Assembly: GCF_027744825.2 (NCBI RefSeq)
Contig: NC_071348.1
Location: forward strand, 20,555,563-20,619,562
Length of the DNA: 64,000 nt
Direction: 5' to 3'
Origin: Synchiropus splendidus
Lineage: Eukaryota > Chordata > Actinopteri > Syngnathiformes > Callionymidae
Shown here: positions 25,491 to 39,300 of the stretch, piece after piece
How positions within the stretch are numbered: position 1 is the stretch's first letter
How the letters are laid out: every line of letters starts with the position of its first letter
Notes under the pieces: model-generated
The model's input: only the letters and a program-made list of their open reading frames with translations
What the model was told of the DNA's origin: nothing
Database searches by the model: none
Made by a program: the position numbers and the translations under genes

Positions 25491-28483
25491 AAAACACTTC
25501 AGACAGCTTAGATTTGATGTGCAACTACTAGAAAGACCCTTTCTGCTATAGTGGGACGTGAAAATTTCATGTTCTGAAGCTTCCCTGCAAAGTTATGGCA
25601 CAATGCAGAAAACGCGTTTTCAGGCTGAGATAAGGTCGATTCTGGAACGCCAAACATAAAAATGTTGATAACTTTGGAAAAACACTTCAGACAGCTTAGC
25701 TTTGATGTGCAACTACTAGAAAGACCATTTCTGCTATAGTGGGTGGTGTAAATTTCAAGTTCTGAAACTTCCCTGCAAAGTTAGGGCACAATGCAGAAAA
25801 CGCGTTTTCAGCCTGAGATAAGGTCGATTCCGGTACGCCAAACATAAAAATGTTGATAACTTTGGGAAAACACCTCAGACTCCTTAGATTTGATGTGCAA
25901 CTACTAGAAAGACCCTTTCTGATATAGTGGGTGATGAAAATTCGATGTTCTGAAGCTTTCCTCCAAAGTTATGGCACAATGCGTAAAACGCGTTTTCAGC
26001 CTGAGATAAGGTCGATTCCGGAACGCGAAACATAAAAATGTTGATAACTTTGGATGAACACTTCAGACAGCTTAGATTTGATGTGCAACTACTAGAATGA
26101 CCCTTTCTGCTATAGTGGGATGTGAAAATTTCATGTTCCGAAGCTTCCCGGCAAAGTTATGGCACAATTCCGAAAACGCGTTTTCAGCCTTAGATACGGT
26201 GGGTTCCGAAACGCCAAACGAAAAAATGTTGATAACAATCGAAAAACACTTCAGACAGCTTAGATTTGATGTGCAACTACTAGAAAGAACCTTTCTGCTA
26301 TTGTGGGAGGTCAAAATTTCATGGTCTGAAGCTTCCCTGGAAAGTTATGGGACAATGCAGAAAACGCATTTTCATCCTGAGATAAGGTCGATTCCGGAAC
26401 GGCAAACATAAAAATGTTGATAACTTTCGAAAAACACTTCAGACAGCTTAGATTTGATGTGCAACTACTAGAAAGACCCTTTCTGCTATAGTGGGAGGTT
26501 AAAATTTCATGTTCAGAAGCTTCCATGCAAAGTTATGGCACAATGCAGACAACGCGTTTTCAGCCTGAGATAAAGTCGATTCTGGAACGCCAAACATAAA
26601 AATGTTGATAATTTCCGAAAAACACTTCAGACAGCTTAGATTTGATGTGCAACTACTAGAAAGACCCTTTCTGCTATAGTGGGACGTGAAAATCTCATGT
26701 TCTGAAGCTTCCCTGCAAAGTTATGCCACAATGCAGAAAACCCGTTTTCAGCTTGAGATAAGGTGGGTTCCGGAACGCCAAACATAAAAATGTTGATAAC
26801 TTTCGAAAAACACTTCAGACAGCTTAGATTTGATGTGCTAATACTAGAAAGACCCTTCCTGCTATAGTGGGACGTGAAAATTTCATGTTCTGAATCTTCC
26901 CTGCAAAGTTATGGAACAATGCAGAAAACGATTTTTCATCCTGAGAAAAGGTCGATTCCGGAACGCCAAACATAAAAATGTTGATAACTTTCGAAAAACA
27001 CTTCAGACAGCTTAGATTTGATGTGCAACTACTAGAAAGACCCTTTCTGCTATAGTGGGACGTGAAAATTTCATGTTCTGAAGCTTCCCTGCAAAGTTGT
27101 GGCACAATGCAGAAAACGCGTTTTCAGCCTGAGATAAGGTCGATTCTGGAACGCGAAACATAAAAATGTTGATAACTTTCAAAAAACACTTCAGACAGCT
27201 TAGATTTGATGTGCAACTACTAGAAAGACCCTTTCTGCTGTAGTGGGAGGTGAACATTTCACGTTCTGAAGCTTCCATGCAAAGTTATGGCACAATGCAG
27301 ACAACCCGTTTTCAGCCTGAGATAAGGTAGATTCCGGAACGCCAAACATAAAAATGTTGATAACTTTGGAAAAACACATCAGACATCTTAGATTTGATGT
27401 GCAACTACTAGAAAGACCCTTTCTGCAATAGTGGGAGGTTAAAATTTCATGTTCGGAAGCTTCCATGCAAAGTTATGGCACAATGCAGACAACGCGTTTT
27501 CAGCCTGAGATAGGGTCGATTCTGGAACGCCAAACATAAAAATGTTGATAACTTCCGAAAAACACTTCAGACAGCCTAGATTTCATTTGCAACTACTAGA
27601 AAGACCCTTTCTGCTATACTGGGAGGAGAACATTTCATGTTCTGAAGCCTCCCTGCAAAGTTATGGCACAATGCAGAAAACGCGTTTTCAGTTTGAGATA
27701 AGGTGGGTTCCGGAACGCCAAACATAAAAATGTTGATAACTTCCGAAAAACACTTCAGACAGCTTAGATTTGATGTGCAACTACTAGAAAGACCCTTTTT
27801 GCTATAGTGGGACGTGAAAATTTCATGTTCTGAATCTTCCCTGCAAAGTTATGGGACAATACAGAAAACGATTTTTCATCCTGTGATAAGGTCGATTCCG
27901 GAACGCCAAACATAAAAATGTTGATAACTTTCGAAAAACACTTCAGACAGCTAAGATTTGATGTGCAACTACTAGAAAGACCCTTTCTGCTATAGTGGGA
28001 CGTGAAAATTTCGTGTTCTGAAGCTTCCCTGCAAAGTTATGGCACAATGCAGACAACGCGTTTTCAGTCTGAGATGAGGTCGATTCTGGAACGCCAAAAA
28101 TAAAAATGTTGATAACTTCCGAAAAACACTTCAGACAGCTTAGATTTGATGTGCAACTACTAGAAAGACCCTTTCTGCTATAGTGGGACGTGAAAATTTC
28201 ATGTTCTGAAGCTTCCCTGCAAAGTTATGGCACAATGCAGAAAACGCGTTTTCAGGCTGAGATAAGGTCGATTCTGGAACGCCAAACATAAAAATGTTGA
28301 TAACTTTCGAAAAACACTTCAGACAGCTGAGATTTGATGTGCAACTACTAGAAAGACCCTTTCTGCTATTGTGGGAGGTGAACATTTCATGTTTTGAAGC
28401 TTCCCTGCAAAGTCATGGCAGAATGCAGAAAACGCGTTTTCAGCCTGAGATAATGTCGATTCAGGAACACCAAACATAAAAAT
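25491..28483. repeat. H15 copy 4, one monomer short
   Basis: It contains H15 markers at 25741 and 28561 (GGGTGGTGTAAATTTCAAG), exactly 2,820 bp apart. Compared with 20413-22271 it lacks the monomer at about 20586-20771 (the GTTTTGAAGC type) at its first pass, which reduces the offset from 5,076 to 4,888. From 26210 it carries the copy 1 diagnostic bases (TATGGAACAA near 26931, GAGAAAAGG near 26942). Confidence 0.85.
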
Positions 28484-29784
28484 GTTGATAACTTTGGAAA
28501 AACACTTCAGACAGCTTAGATTTGATGTGCAACTACTAGAAAGACCATTTCTGCTATAGTGGGTGGTGTAAATTTCAAGTTCTGAAACTTCCCTGCAAAG
28601 TTAGGGCACAATGCAGAAAACGCGTTTTCAGCCTGAGATAAGGTCGATTCCGGTACGCCAAACATAAAAATGTTGATAACTTTGGGAAAACACCTCAGAC
28701 TCCTTAGATTTGATGTGCAACTACTAGAAAGACCCTTTCTGATATAGTGGGTGATGAAAATTCGATGTTCTGAAGCTTTCCTCCAAAGTTATGGCACAAT
28801 GCGTAAAACGCGTTTTCAGCCTGAGATAAGGTCGATTCCGGAACGCGAAACAAAAAAATGTTGATAACTTTGGATAAACACTTCAGACAGCTTAGATTTG
28901 ATGTGCAACTACTAGAATGACCCTTTCTGCTATAGTGGGATGTGAAAATTTCATGTTCCGAAGCTTCCCGGCAAAGTTATGGCACAATTCCGAAAACGCG
29001 TTTTCAGCCTGAGATACGGTGGGTTCCGAAACGCCAAACGAAAAAATGTTGATAACAATCGAAAAACACTTCAGACAGCTTAGATTTGATGTGCAACTAC
29101 TAGAAAGAAGGGAGGTCAAAATTTCATGGTCTGAAGCTTCCCTGGAAAGTTATGGGACAATGCAGAAAACGCATTTTCATCCTGAGATAAGGTCGATTCC
29201 GGAACGGCAAACATAAAAGTGTTGATAATTTCCGAAAAACACTTCAGACAGCTTAGATTTGATGTGCAACTACTAGAAAGACCCTTTCTGCTATAGTGGG
29301 ACGTGACAATCTCATGTTCTGAAGCTTCCCTGCAAAGTTATGCCACAATGCAGAAAACCCGTTTTCAGCTTGAGATAAGGTGGGTTCCGGAACGCCAAAC
29401 ATAAAAATGTTGATAACTTTCGAAAAACACTTCAGACAGCTTAGATTTGATGTGCTAATACTAGAAAGACCCTTCCTGCTATAGTGGGACGTGAAAATTT
29501 CATGTTCTGAATCTTCCCTGCAAAGTTATGGGACAATGCAGAAAACGATTTTTCATCCTGAGATAAGGTCGATTCCGGAACGCCAAACATAAAAATGTTG
29601 ATAACTTTCGAAAAACACTTCAGACAGCTTAGATTTGATGTGCAACTACTAGAAAGACCCTTTCTGCTATAGTGGGACGTGAAAATTTCATGTTCTGAAG
29701 CTTCCCTGCAAAGTTGTGGCACAATGCAGAAAACGCGTTTTCAGCCTGAGATAATGTCGATTCTGGAACGCGAAACATAAAAAT
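28484..29784. repeat. Local H15 tandem duplication with deletions (1,301 bp)
   Basis: This piece repeats 29785-31288 (8 x 188 = 1,504 bp) minus 203 bp. The loss is one whole monomer near 29217 plus 15 bp at 29109/29110. The right edge is an in-phase switch: 29441-29784 follows the monomer at 3435-3779, then at about 29785 it jumps back to the one that starts at 2275. This is the signature of unequal exchange between H15 copies. Confidence 0.85.
29101..29118. repeat. Fifteen-base internal deletion in one monomer
   Basis: TAGAAAGAA is followed directly by GGGAGGTC. The partner copies at 2890, 21391, 26280 and 30401 carry CCTTTCTGCTATTGT in between. The deletion removes the right arm of the central AGAAAG-ACC-CTTTCT hairpin. 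Confidence 0.88.
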
Positions 29785-32173
29785 GTTGATAACTTTGGAA
29801 AAACACTTCAGACAGCTTAGATTTGATGTGCAACTACTAGAAAGACCATTTCTGCTATAGTGGGTGGTGTAAATTTCAAGTTCTGAAACTTCCCTGCAAA
29901 GTTAGGGCACAATGCAGAAAACGCGTTTTCAGCCTGAGATAAGGTCGATTCCGGTACGCCAAACATAAAAATGTTGATAACTTTGGGAAAACACCTCAGA
30001 CTCCTTAGATTTGATGTGCAACTACTAGAAAGACCCTTTCTGATATAGTGGGTGATGAAAATTCGATGTTCTGAAGCTTTCCTCCAAAGTTATGGCACAA
30101 TGCGTAAAACGCGTTTTCAGCCTGAGATGAGGTCGATTCCGGAACGCGAAACAAAAAAATGTTGATAACTTTGGATAAACACTTCAGACAGCTTAGATTT
30201 GATGTGCAACTACTAGAATGACCCTTTCTGCTATAGTGGGATGTGAAAATTTCATGTTCCGAAGCTTCCCGGCAAAGTTATGGCACAATTCCGAAAACGC
30301 GTTTTCAGCCTGAGATACGGTGGGTTCCGAAACGCCAAACGAAAAAATGTTGATAACAATCGAAAAACACTTCAGACAGCTTAGATTTGATGTGCAACTA
30401 CTAGAAAGAACCTTTCTGCTATTGTGGGAGGTCAAAATTTCATGGTCTGAAGCTTCCCTGGAAAGTTATGGGACAATGCAGAAAACGCATTTTCATCCTG
30501 AGATAAGGTCGATTCCGGAACGGCAAACATAAAAATGTTGATAACTTTCGAAAAACACTTCAGACAGCTTAGATTTGATGTGCAACTACTAGAAAGACCC
30601 TTTCTGCTATAGTGGGAGGTTAAAATTTCATGTTCAGAAGCTTCCATGCAAAGTTATGGCACAATGCAGACAACGCGTTTTCAGCCTGAGATAAAGTCGA
30701 TTCTGGAACGCCAAACATAAAAATGTTGATAATTTCCGAAAAACACTTCAGACAGCTTAGATTTGATGTGCAACTACTAGAAAGACCCTTTCTGCTATAG
30801 TGGGACGTGAAAATCTCATGTTCTGAAGCTTCCCTGCAAAGTTATGCCACAATGCAGAAAACCCGTTTTCAGCTTGAGATAAGGTGGGTTCCGGAACGCC
30901 AAACATAAAAATGTTGATAACTTTCGAAAAACACTTCAGACAGCTTAGATTTGATGTGCTAATACTAGAAAGACCCTTCCTGCTATAGTGGGACGTGAAA
31001 ATTTCATGTTCTGAATCTTCCCTGCAAAGTTATGGGACAATGCAGAAAACGATTTTTCATCCTGAGATAAGGTCGATTCCGGAACGCCAAACATAAAAAT
31101 GTTGATAACTTTCGAAAAACACTTCAGACAGCTTAGATTTGATGTGCAACTACTAGAAAGACCCTTTCTGCTATAGTGGGACGTGAAAATTTCATGTTCT
31201 GAAGCTTCCCTGCAAAGTTGTGGCACAATGCAGAAAACGCGTTTTCAGCCTGAGATAAGGTCGATTCTGGAACGCGAAACATAAAAATGTTGATAACTTT
31301 CAAAAAACACTTCAGACAGCTTAGATTTGATGTGCAACTACTAGAAAGACCCTTTCTGCTGTAGTGGGAGGTGAACATTTCACGTTCTGAAGCTTCCATG
31401 CAAAGTTATGGCACAATGCAGACAACCCGTTTTCAGCCTGAGATAAGGTAGATTCCGGAACGCCAAACATAAAAATGTTGATAACTTTGGAAAAACACAT
31501 CAGACATCTTAGATTTGATGTGCAACTACTAGAAAGACCCTTTCTGCAATAGTGGGAGGTTAAAATTTCATGTTCGGAAGCTTCCATGCAAAGTTATGGC
31601 ACAATGCAGACAACGCGTTTTCAGCCTGAGATAAGGTCGATTCTGGAACGCCAAACATAAAAATGTTGATAACTTCCGAAAAACACTTCAGACAGCCTAG
31701 ATTTTATTTGCAACTACTAGAAAGACCCTTTCTGCTATACTGGGAGGAGAACATTTCATGTTCTGAAGCCTCCCTGCAAAGTTATGGCACAATGCAGAAA
31801 ACGCGTTTTCAGTTTGAGATAAGGTGGGTTCCGGAACGCCAAACATAAAAATGTTCATAACTTTCGAAAAACACTTCAGACAGCTTAGATTTGATGTGCA
31901 ACTACTAGAAAGACCCTTTTTGCTATAGTGGGACGTGAAAATTTCATGTTCTGAATCTTCCCTGCAAAGTTATGGGACAATGCAGAAAACGATTTTTCAT
32001 CCTGTGATAAGGTCGATTCCGGAACGCCAAACATAAAAATGTTGATAACTTTCGAAAAACACTTCAGACAGCTAAGATTTGATGTGCAACTACTAGAAAG
32101 ACCCTTTCTGCTATAGTGGGACGTGAAAATTTCGTGTTCTGAAGCTTCCCTGCAAAGTTATGGCACAATGCAG
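29785..32173. repeat. H15 partial copy 5
   Basis: It matches 2275-4663 at the 27,510-bp offset, with the copy 2 diagnostic bases. It runs into the second L block at about 32174, as copy 2 runs into the first. Confidence 0.88.
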
Positions 32174-33308
32174 AAAACACGTTTTCAGCCTGAGATAAGG
32201 TGGGTTCCGGAACGCCAAACGTAAAAATGTTGATCACTTTGGAACAACACTTCAGACAGCTTAGATTTGATGGGCAACTACTAGAAAGACCCTTTCTGGT
32301 ATAGTGGGAGGTGAAAATTTCATGTTCGGAAGCTTCCATGCAAAGTTATTGCACAATGCAGACAACGCGTTTTCAGTCTGAGATAAGGTCGATTCTGGAA
32401 CGCCAAAAATAAGAATGTTTATAACTTCCGAAAAACACTTCAGACAGCTTAGATTTGATGTGCAACTACTAGAAAGACCCTTTCTGCTATAGTGGGAGGT
32501 GAACATTTCATGTTCTGAAGCCTCCATGCTAAGTTATGGCACAATGCAGAAAACGCGTTTTCAGCTTGAGATAACGTGGGTTCCGGAACGCCAAACGTAA
32601 AAATGTTGATCACTTTGGAACAGCACTTCAGACAGCTTAGATTTGATGTGCAACTACTAGAAAGACCCTTTCTGCTATAGTGGGAGGTGAAAATTTCATG
32701 TTCGGAAGCTTCCATGCAAAGTTATGGCACAATGCAGACAACGCGTTTTCAGTCTGAGATAAGGTCGATTCTGGAACGCCAAACATAAAAATGTTGATAA
32801 CTTTCGAAAAACACTTCAGACAGCTTAGATTTGATGTGCAACTACTAGAAACACCCTTTCTGCTATAGTGGGACGTGAAAATTTCATGTTCTGAAGCTTC
32901 CCTGTAAAGTTATGGCACAATGCAGAAAACGCATTTTCAGCCTGAGATAAGGTCGATTCAGGAACGCCAAACATAAAAATGTTGATAACTTTGGAAAAAC
33001 ACTTCAGACAGCTTAGAATTGATGTGCAACTACGAGAAAGACCCTTTCTGCTACAGTGGGAGGTGAAAATTTCATGTTCTGAAGATCCCCTGCAAAGTTA
33101 AGGCAGAATGCGTAAATCGCGTTTTCAGCCTGAGATAAGGTCGATTCCGGAACGCCAAACATAAAAATGTTGATAACTTTGGAAAAACACTTCAGACAGC
33201 TTATATTTGATGTGCAACTACTACAAAGACCCTTTCTGCTATAGTGGGCGGTGAAAATTTCATGTTCTGAAGCTTCCCTGCAAAGTTATGCCACGATGCA
33301 GAAAAGGC

Positions 33309-33330
33309 TTTTCAATAAGGTGCGATCCGG
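33309..33330. repeat. Seven-base-deletion monomer variant (2 of 5)
   Basis: This is the large-duplication partner of 5799-5820, with the same bases and the same following monomer. Confidence 0.85.
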
Positions 33331-36300
33331 AACGCCAAACATAAAAATGTTGATAACTTTCGAAAAACACTTCAGACAGCATAGATTTGTTGTGCAACTA
33401 CTAGAAAGACCCTTTCTGCTATAGTGAGATGTGAAAATTTCATATTCTGCAGTTTTCCTGCAAAGTGATGGCACAATGCAGAAAACGCGTTTTCAGCCTG
33501 AGATAAGGTTGATTCCGGAACGCCAAACATAAGAATGTTGATAACTTTGGAAAAACACTTCAGACAGCATAGATTTGATGTGCAACTACTAGAAAGACTC
33601 TATATGCTATTGTGGGAGCTGAAAATTTCATGTACTGATGCATCAATGCAAAGTTATGGCACAATGCAGAAAAAGCGTTTTCAGCCTGAGATAAGGTTGA
33701 TTCCGGAACGCCAAACATAAAAATGTTGATAACTTTGGAATGACACTTCAGACAGCATAGATTTGATGTGCAACTACCAGAAAGACCCTTTCTACAATAG
33801 CGGCTCGTGAAAATTTCATGTTCTGAGGCTTCCCTGCAAAGTTATGGCACAATGCAGAAAACACGTTTTCAGACTGAGATAAGGTGGGTTCCAGAAAGGC
33901 AAACATAAAAATGTTGATAACTTTGGAAAAACATTTCAGACAGCTTAGATTTGATCAGCAACTACTAGAAAGACCCTTTCTGCTATAGTGGGAGGTGAAA
34001 ATTTCATGTTCTGAAGCCTTATGCAAAGTAATGGCACAATGCGTAAAACGCGTTTTCAGCCTGAGATAAGGTCGATTCCGGAACGCCAAACATGAAAATG
34101 TTGATAACTTTGGAAAAACACTTCAGACAGCTTAGATTTGATGTGCAACTACAAGACAGACCCTTTCTGCTATAGTGGGATGTGAAAATTTCATTTTCTG
34201 AAGTTTCCCTGCAAAGTTATGGCACAATGCGTAAAACGCGTTTTCAGCCTGACATAAGGTCGATTCCGGAACGCGAAACATAAAAAAGTTGATAACTTTT
34301 GAAATACACTTCAGACAGCTTAGATTTGATGTGCAACTACTAGAAAGACCCTTTCTGCTATAGTGGGATGTTCAAATTTCATGTTCTGAAGCTTCCCTGC
34401 AAAGTTATGGCACCATCCGTAGAACGCGTTTTCAGCCTGAGATCAGGTCGATTCCGGAACGCCAAACTTAAAAGTGTTGATAACTTTGAAAAGACACTTC
34501 ACACAGTTTAGATTTGATGTGCAACTACTAGAAAGACCCTTTCTGCTATAGTGGGATGTGAAAATTTCATGTTCTGAAGCTTCCCTGCAAAGTTATGGCA
34601 CCATGCGTGAAACACGTTTTCAGCTTGAGATAAGGTCGATTCCGGAACGCCAAACATTAAAATGTTGATAACTATGGAAAAACACTTCAGACAGCTTAGA
34701 TTTGATGTACAACTACTAGAAAGACCCTTTCTGCTACTGCGCAAGTTTAAAATTTCATGTTCTGAAGCTTCCCTGCAAAGTTATGGCACAATGCGGAAAA
34801 CGCGTTTTCAGCCTGAGATAAGGTCGATACCGGTACGCCAAACATAAAAATGTTGATAACTTTGGGAAAACACCTCAGACTGCTTAGATTTGATGTGCAA
34901 CTACTAGAAAGACCCTTTCTGATATAGTGGGTGGTGAAAATTCGATGTTCTGAAGATTCCCTCCAAAGTTATGGCACAATGCAGAAAACGCGTTTTCAGC
35001 CTGAGATAAGGTCGATTCCGGAACGCCAAACATTAAAATGTTGATAACTATGGAAAAACACTTCAGACAGCTTAGATTTGATGTAAAACTACGAGAAAGA
35101 CCCTTTCCGCTATTGCGCAAGTTTAAAATTTCATGTTCTGAAGCTTCCCTGCAAAGTTATGGCACAATGCGTAAAACACGTTTTCAGCCTGAGATAAGGT
35201 CGATTCCGGAACGCCAAATATAAAAATGTTGATAACTTTGGATAAACACTTCAGGCGGCTTAGCTTTGATGTGCAACTACTAGAAAGACCCTTTCTGCTA
35301 TAGTGGGATGTGAAAATTTCATGTTCTGAAGCTTCCCTGCAAAGGTATGGCACCATGCGTAGAACGCGTTTTCAGCCTGAGATAAGGTCGATTCCGGAAC
35401 GCGAAACATAAAAAAGTTGATAACTTTCGAAAAACACTTCAGACAGCTTAGATTTGATGAGCAAGTCGGAGAAAGACCCTTTCTGCTTTAGTGGGATATG
35501 AAAATTACATGTTCTGAAGATTCCCAGCAAAGTTATGGCACAATGCAGAAAACGCGGTTTCAGCCTGTGATAAGGTCGATTCCAAAACGCGAAAAATAAA
35601 AATGGTGATAACTTTGGAAAAATACTTTCGACGGCTTAGATTTGATGTGCAACTACTAGAAAGACCCTTTCTGCTATAGTGGGAGACGAAAATTTCATGT
35701 TCTGAAAATTCCCTGCAAAGTTATGGCACAATGAAGAAAACGCGTATTCAGCCTGAGATAAGATCGATTTCGGAACGCCAAACATAAAAATGTTTATAAC
35801 TTTGGAAAAACACTTCAGACAGCTTAGATTTGATGTGCAACTACTAGAGAGACCCTTTATGCTATACTGGGAGGTGAAAATTTCATGTTCTGAAGTTTCC
35901 CTGCAAAGTTATGGCACAATGCAGGAAACGCGTTTTCAGCCTCAGATAGGGTTGATTCCGGAACGCCAAACATAAAAATGTTGATAACTTTGGAAAAACA
36001 CTTCAGACAGCTTAGATTTGATGTGCAACTACTAGAAAGATCCTTTCTGCTATAGTGGGAGGTGAAAATTTCATATTCTGCAGCTTTCCTGCAAAGTCAT
36101 GGCACAATGCAGAAAACGCGTTTTCAGCCTGAGATAAGGTGGGTGCCAGAACGCCAAACATAAAAATGTTGAGAACTTTGTAAAAACACTTCAGACAGCT
36201 TAGATTGGATGTGCAACTACTCGAAAGACCCTTTCTGCTATAGTGGGAGATGAAAATTTCATGTTCTGAAAATTCCCTGCAAAGTTATGGCACAATGAAG

Positions 36301-39300
36301 AAAATGCGTATTCAGCCTGAGATAAGATTGATTTCGGAACGCCAAACATAAAAGTGTTGATAACTTTGAAAAGACACTTCAGACAGCTTAGAGTTGATGT
36401 GCAACTACTAGAAAGACCCTTTATGATATAGTGGGTGGTGAAAATTCGATGTTCTGAAGCTTCCCTCCAAAGTTATGGCACAATGCGTAAAACGCGTTTT
36501 CAGCCTGAGATAAGGTCAATTCTGGAACGCCAAACATAAAAATGTTGATAACTTCGGAAAGCCACTTCAGACAGCTTAGATTTGATGTGCAACTACTAGA
36601 AAGAGCCTTTCTACTATAGCGGCAAGTGAATATTTCATATTCTGTGGCATCCCTGCAAAGTTATGGCACAATGCAAAAAACACGTTTTCAGACTGAGATA
36701 AGGTGGGTTCCAGAACGCCAAACACAAAAATGTTGATAACTTTGGAAAAACATTTCAGACAGCTTAGATTTGATGTGCAACTACTAGAAAGATCCTTTCA
36801 GCCATTGTGGGAGGTGAAAATTCGATGTTCTGAAGCTTCACTGCAAAGTTATGGCACCATGCGTAAAACGCGTTTTCAGCCTGAGATAAGGTTGATTCCG
36901 GAACGCCAAACATAAAAGTGTTGATAACTTTGAAAAAACACTTCAGACAGCTTAGATTTGAAGTGCAACTACTAGAAAGACCCTTTCTACTATAGCGGGA
37001 GGTGAAAATTTCATGTTCTGAGGCTTCCCGGCAAAGTTACGGCACAAAGCAGAAAACACATTTTCATACTGAGATAAGGTCGATTCCACAACGCCAAACA
37101 TAAAAATGTTGATAACTTTGGAAAAACACTTCAGACAGCTTAGATTTGATTTGCAACTACTAGAAAAACCCTTTCTGCTATAGTGGGAGGTGAAATTTTC
37201 ATTTTCTGAATCTTCCCTGCAAAGTTATGGCACAAAGCGTAAAAAGCGTTTTCAGCCTGTGATAAGGTCGATTCCGGAACGCCAAACATAAAAATGTTGA
37301 TAACTTTGGAAAAACACTTCAGACAGCTTAGATTTGATGTGCAACTACGAGAAGGACCCTTTCTGCGATAGGGGGGACGTGAAAATTTCATGTTCTGATG
37401 CTTCCCTTGAAAGTTATGGGACAATGCAGAAAACGATTTTTCATCCTGAGATAAGGTCGATTCCGGAACGCCAAACATATAAATGTTGATAACTTTGGAA
37501 AAACACTTCAGACAGCTTAGATTTGATGTGCAACTACTAGAAAGACCCTTTCTGCTATAGTGGGAGGTGAATATTTCATGTTCTGAAGCTTCCCTGAGAA
37601 GTTATGGCACAATGCAGAAAACGCGTTTTCAGCCTGAGATAAGGTCGATTCTGTAACGCCAAACATAAAAATGTTGATAACTTTCGAAAAACACTTCAGA
37701 CAGCTTAGATTTGATGTGCAGCTACTAGAAAGACCCTTTCTGCTTTAGTGGCAGGTTAAAATTTCATGTTCGGAAGCTTCCATGCAAAGTTATGGCACAA
37801 TGCAGACCACGCGTTTTCAGTCTGAGATAAGGTCGATTCTGGAACGCCAAACATAAAAATGTTGCTAACTTTCGAAAAACACTTCAGACAGCTTAGATTT
37901 GATGTGCAACTACTAGAAAGACCCTTTCTGCTATAGTTTGACGTGAACATTTCATGTTCGGAAGCTTCCATGCAAAGTTATGGCACAATGCAGAAAACGC
38001 GTTTTCAGACTGAAAAAAGGTGGGTTCCGGAACGCCAAACATAAAAATGTTCATAACTTTGGAAAAAACATTTCAGACAGCTTAGATTTGATGTGCAACT
38101 ACTAGAAAGACCCTTTCTGCAACAGTGGGAGGTTAAAATTTCATGTTCTGAAGCTTCCCTGCAAAGTTATGGCACAATGCAGAAAACGCGTTTTCAGCCT
38201 GAGATAAGATGTTTTCCGGAACGCCAAAAATGAAAATGTTGATAACTTTGGAAAAACACTTCAGACAGCTTAGATTTGATGTGCAACTACTAGAAAGACC
38301 CTTTCTGCTATAGTGGGAGGTGACAATTTCATTTTTGAAGCTTTCCTGCAAAGTTATGGCACAATGCAGAAAACGCGTTTTCAGCCTGAGATAAGGTGGG
38401 TTCCGGAACGCCAAACATAAAAATGTTGATAACTTTGGCAAAACACATCAGACAGCTTATATTTGATGTGCAACTACTAGAAAGACCCTTTCTGCTGTAG
38501 TGGGCGGTGAAACTTTCATGTTCTGAAGCTTTCCTTCAGAGTTATGGCACAATGCAGAAAATGCGTTTTCAGTCTGAGATAAGGTTGATTCCGGAACGCC
38601 AAACATAAAAATGTTGATAACTTTGGAAAAACACTTCAGACAGCTTGGATTTGATGTGCAACTACTACAAGGACCCTGTCTGTCATAGTGGGAGTTGAAA
38701 ATTTCATGTTCTGAAGCTTCCCTCGAAAGTTATGGCACAATGCAGAAAACGCATTTTCATCCTGAGATTAGGTTGATTCCGGAACGCCAAACATAGAAAT
38801 GTTGATAACTTTCGAAAAACACTTCAGACAGATTAGATTTGATGTGCAACTACTAGAAATACCCTTTCTGCTCTAGTGGGACGTGAAAATTTCATGTTCT
38901 AAAGCTTCCCTGCAAAGTTATGGCACAATGCAGAAAACGCGTTTTCAGCCTGAGAAAAGGTCGATTCCGGAACGCCAAACATAAGAATGTTGATAACTTT
39001 GGAAAAACACTTCAAACAGCTTAGATTTGATGTGCAACTACTAGAAAGACCCTTTCTGCTATAGTGGGAGGTGAAAATTTCATGTTCTGAAGCTTCCCTG
39101 CAAAGTTATGGCACAATGCAGAAAATGCGTTTTCAGCCGGAGATAAGGTGGGTTCCACAACGCCAAACATAAAAATGTTGATAACTTTGGAAATACACTT
39201 CAGACAGCTTAGATTTGATGTGCAACTACTAGAAAGACCCTTTCTGCTATAGTTGGAGGTGAAAATTTCATGTTCTGAAGTTTCCATGCAAAGTTATGGC

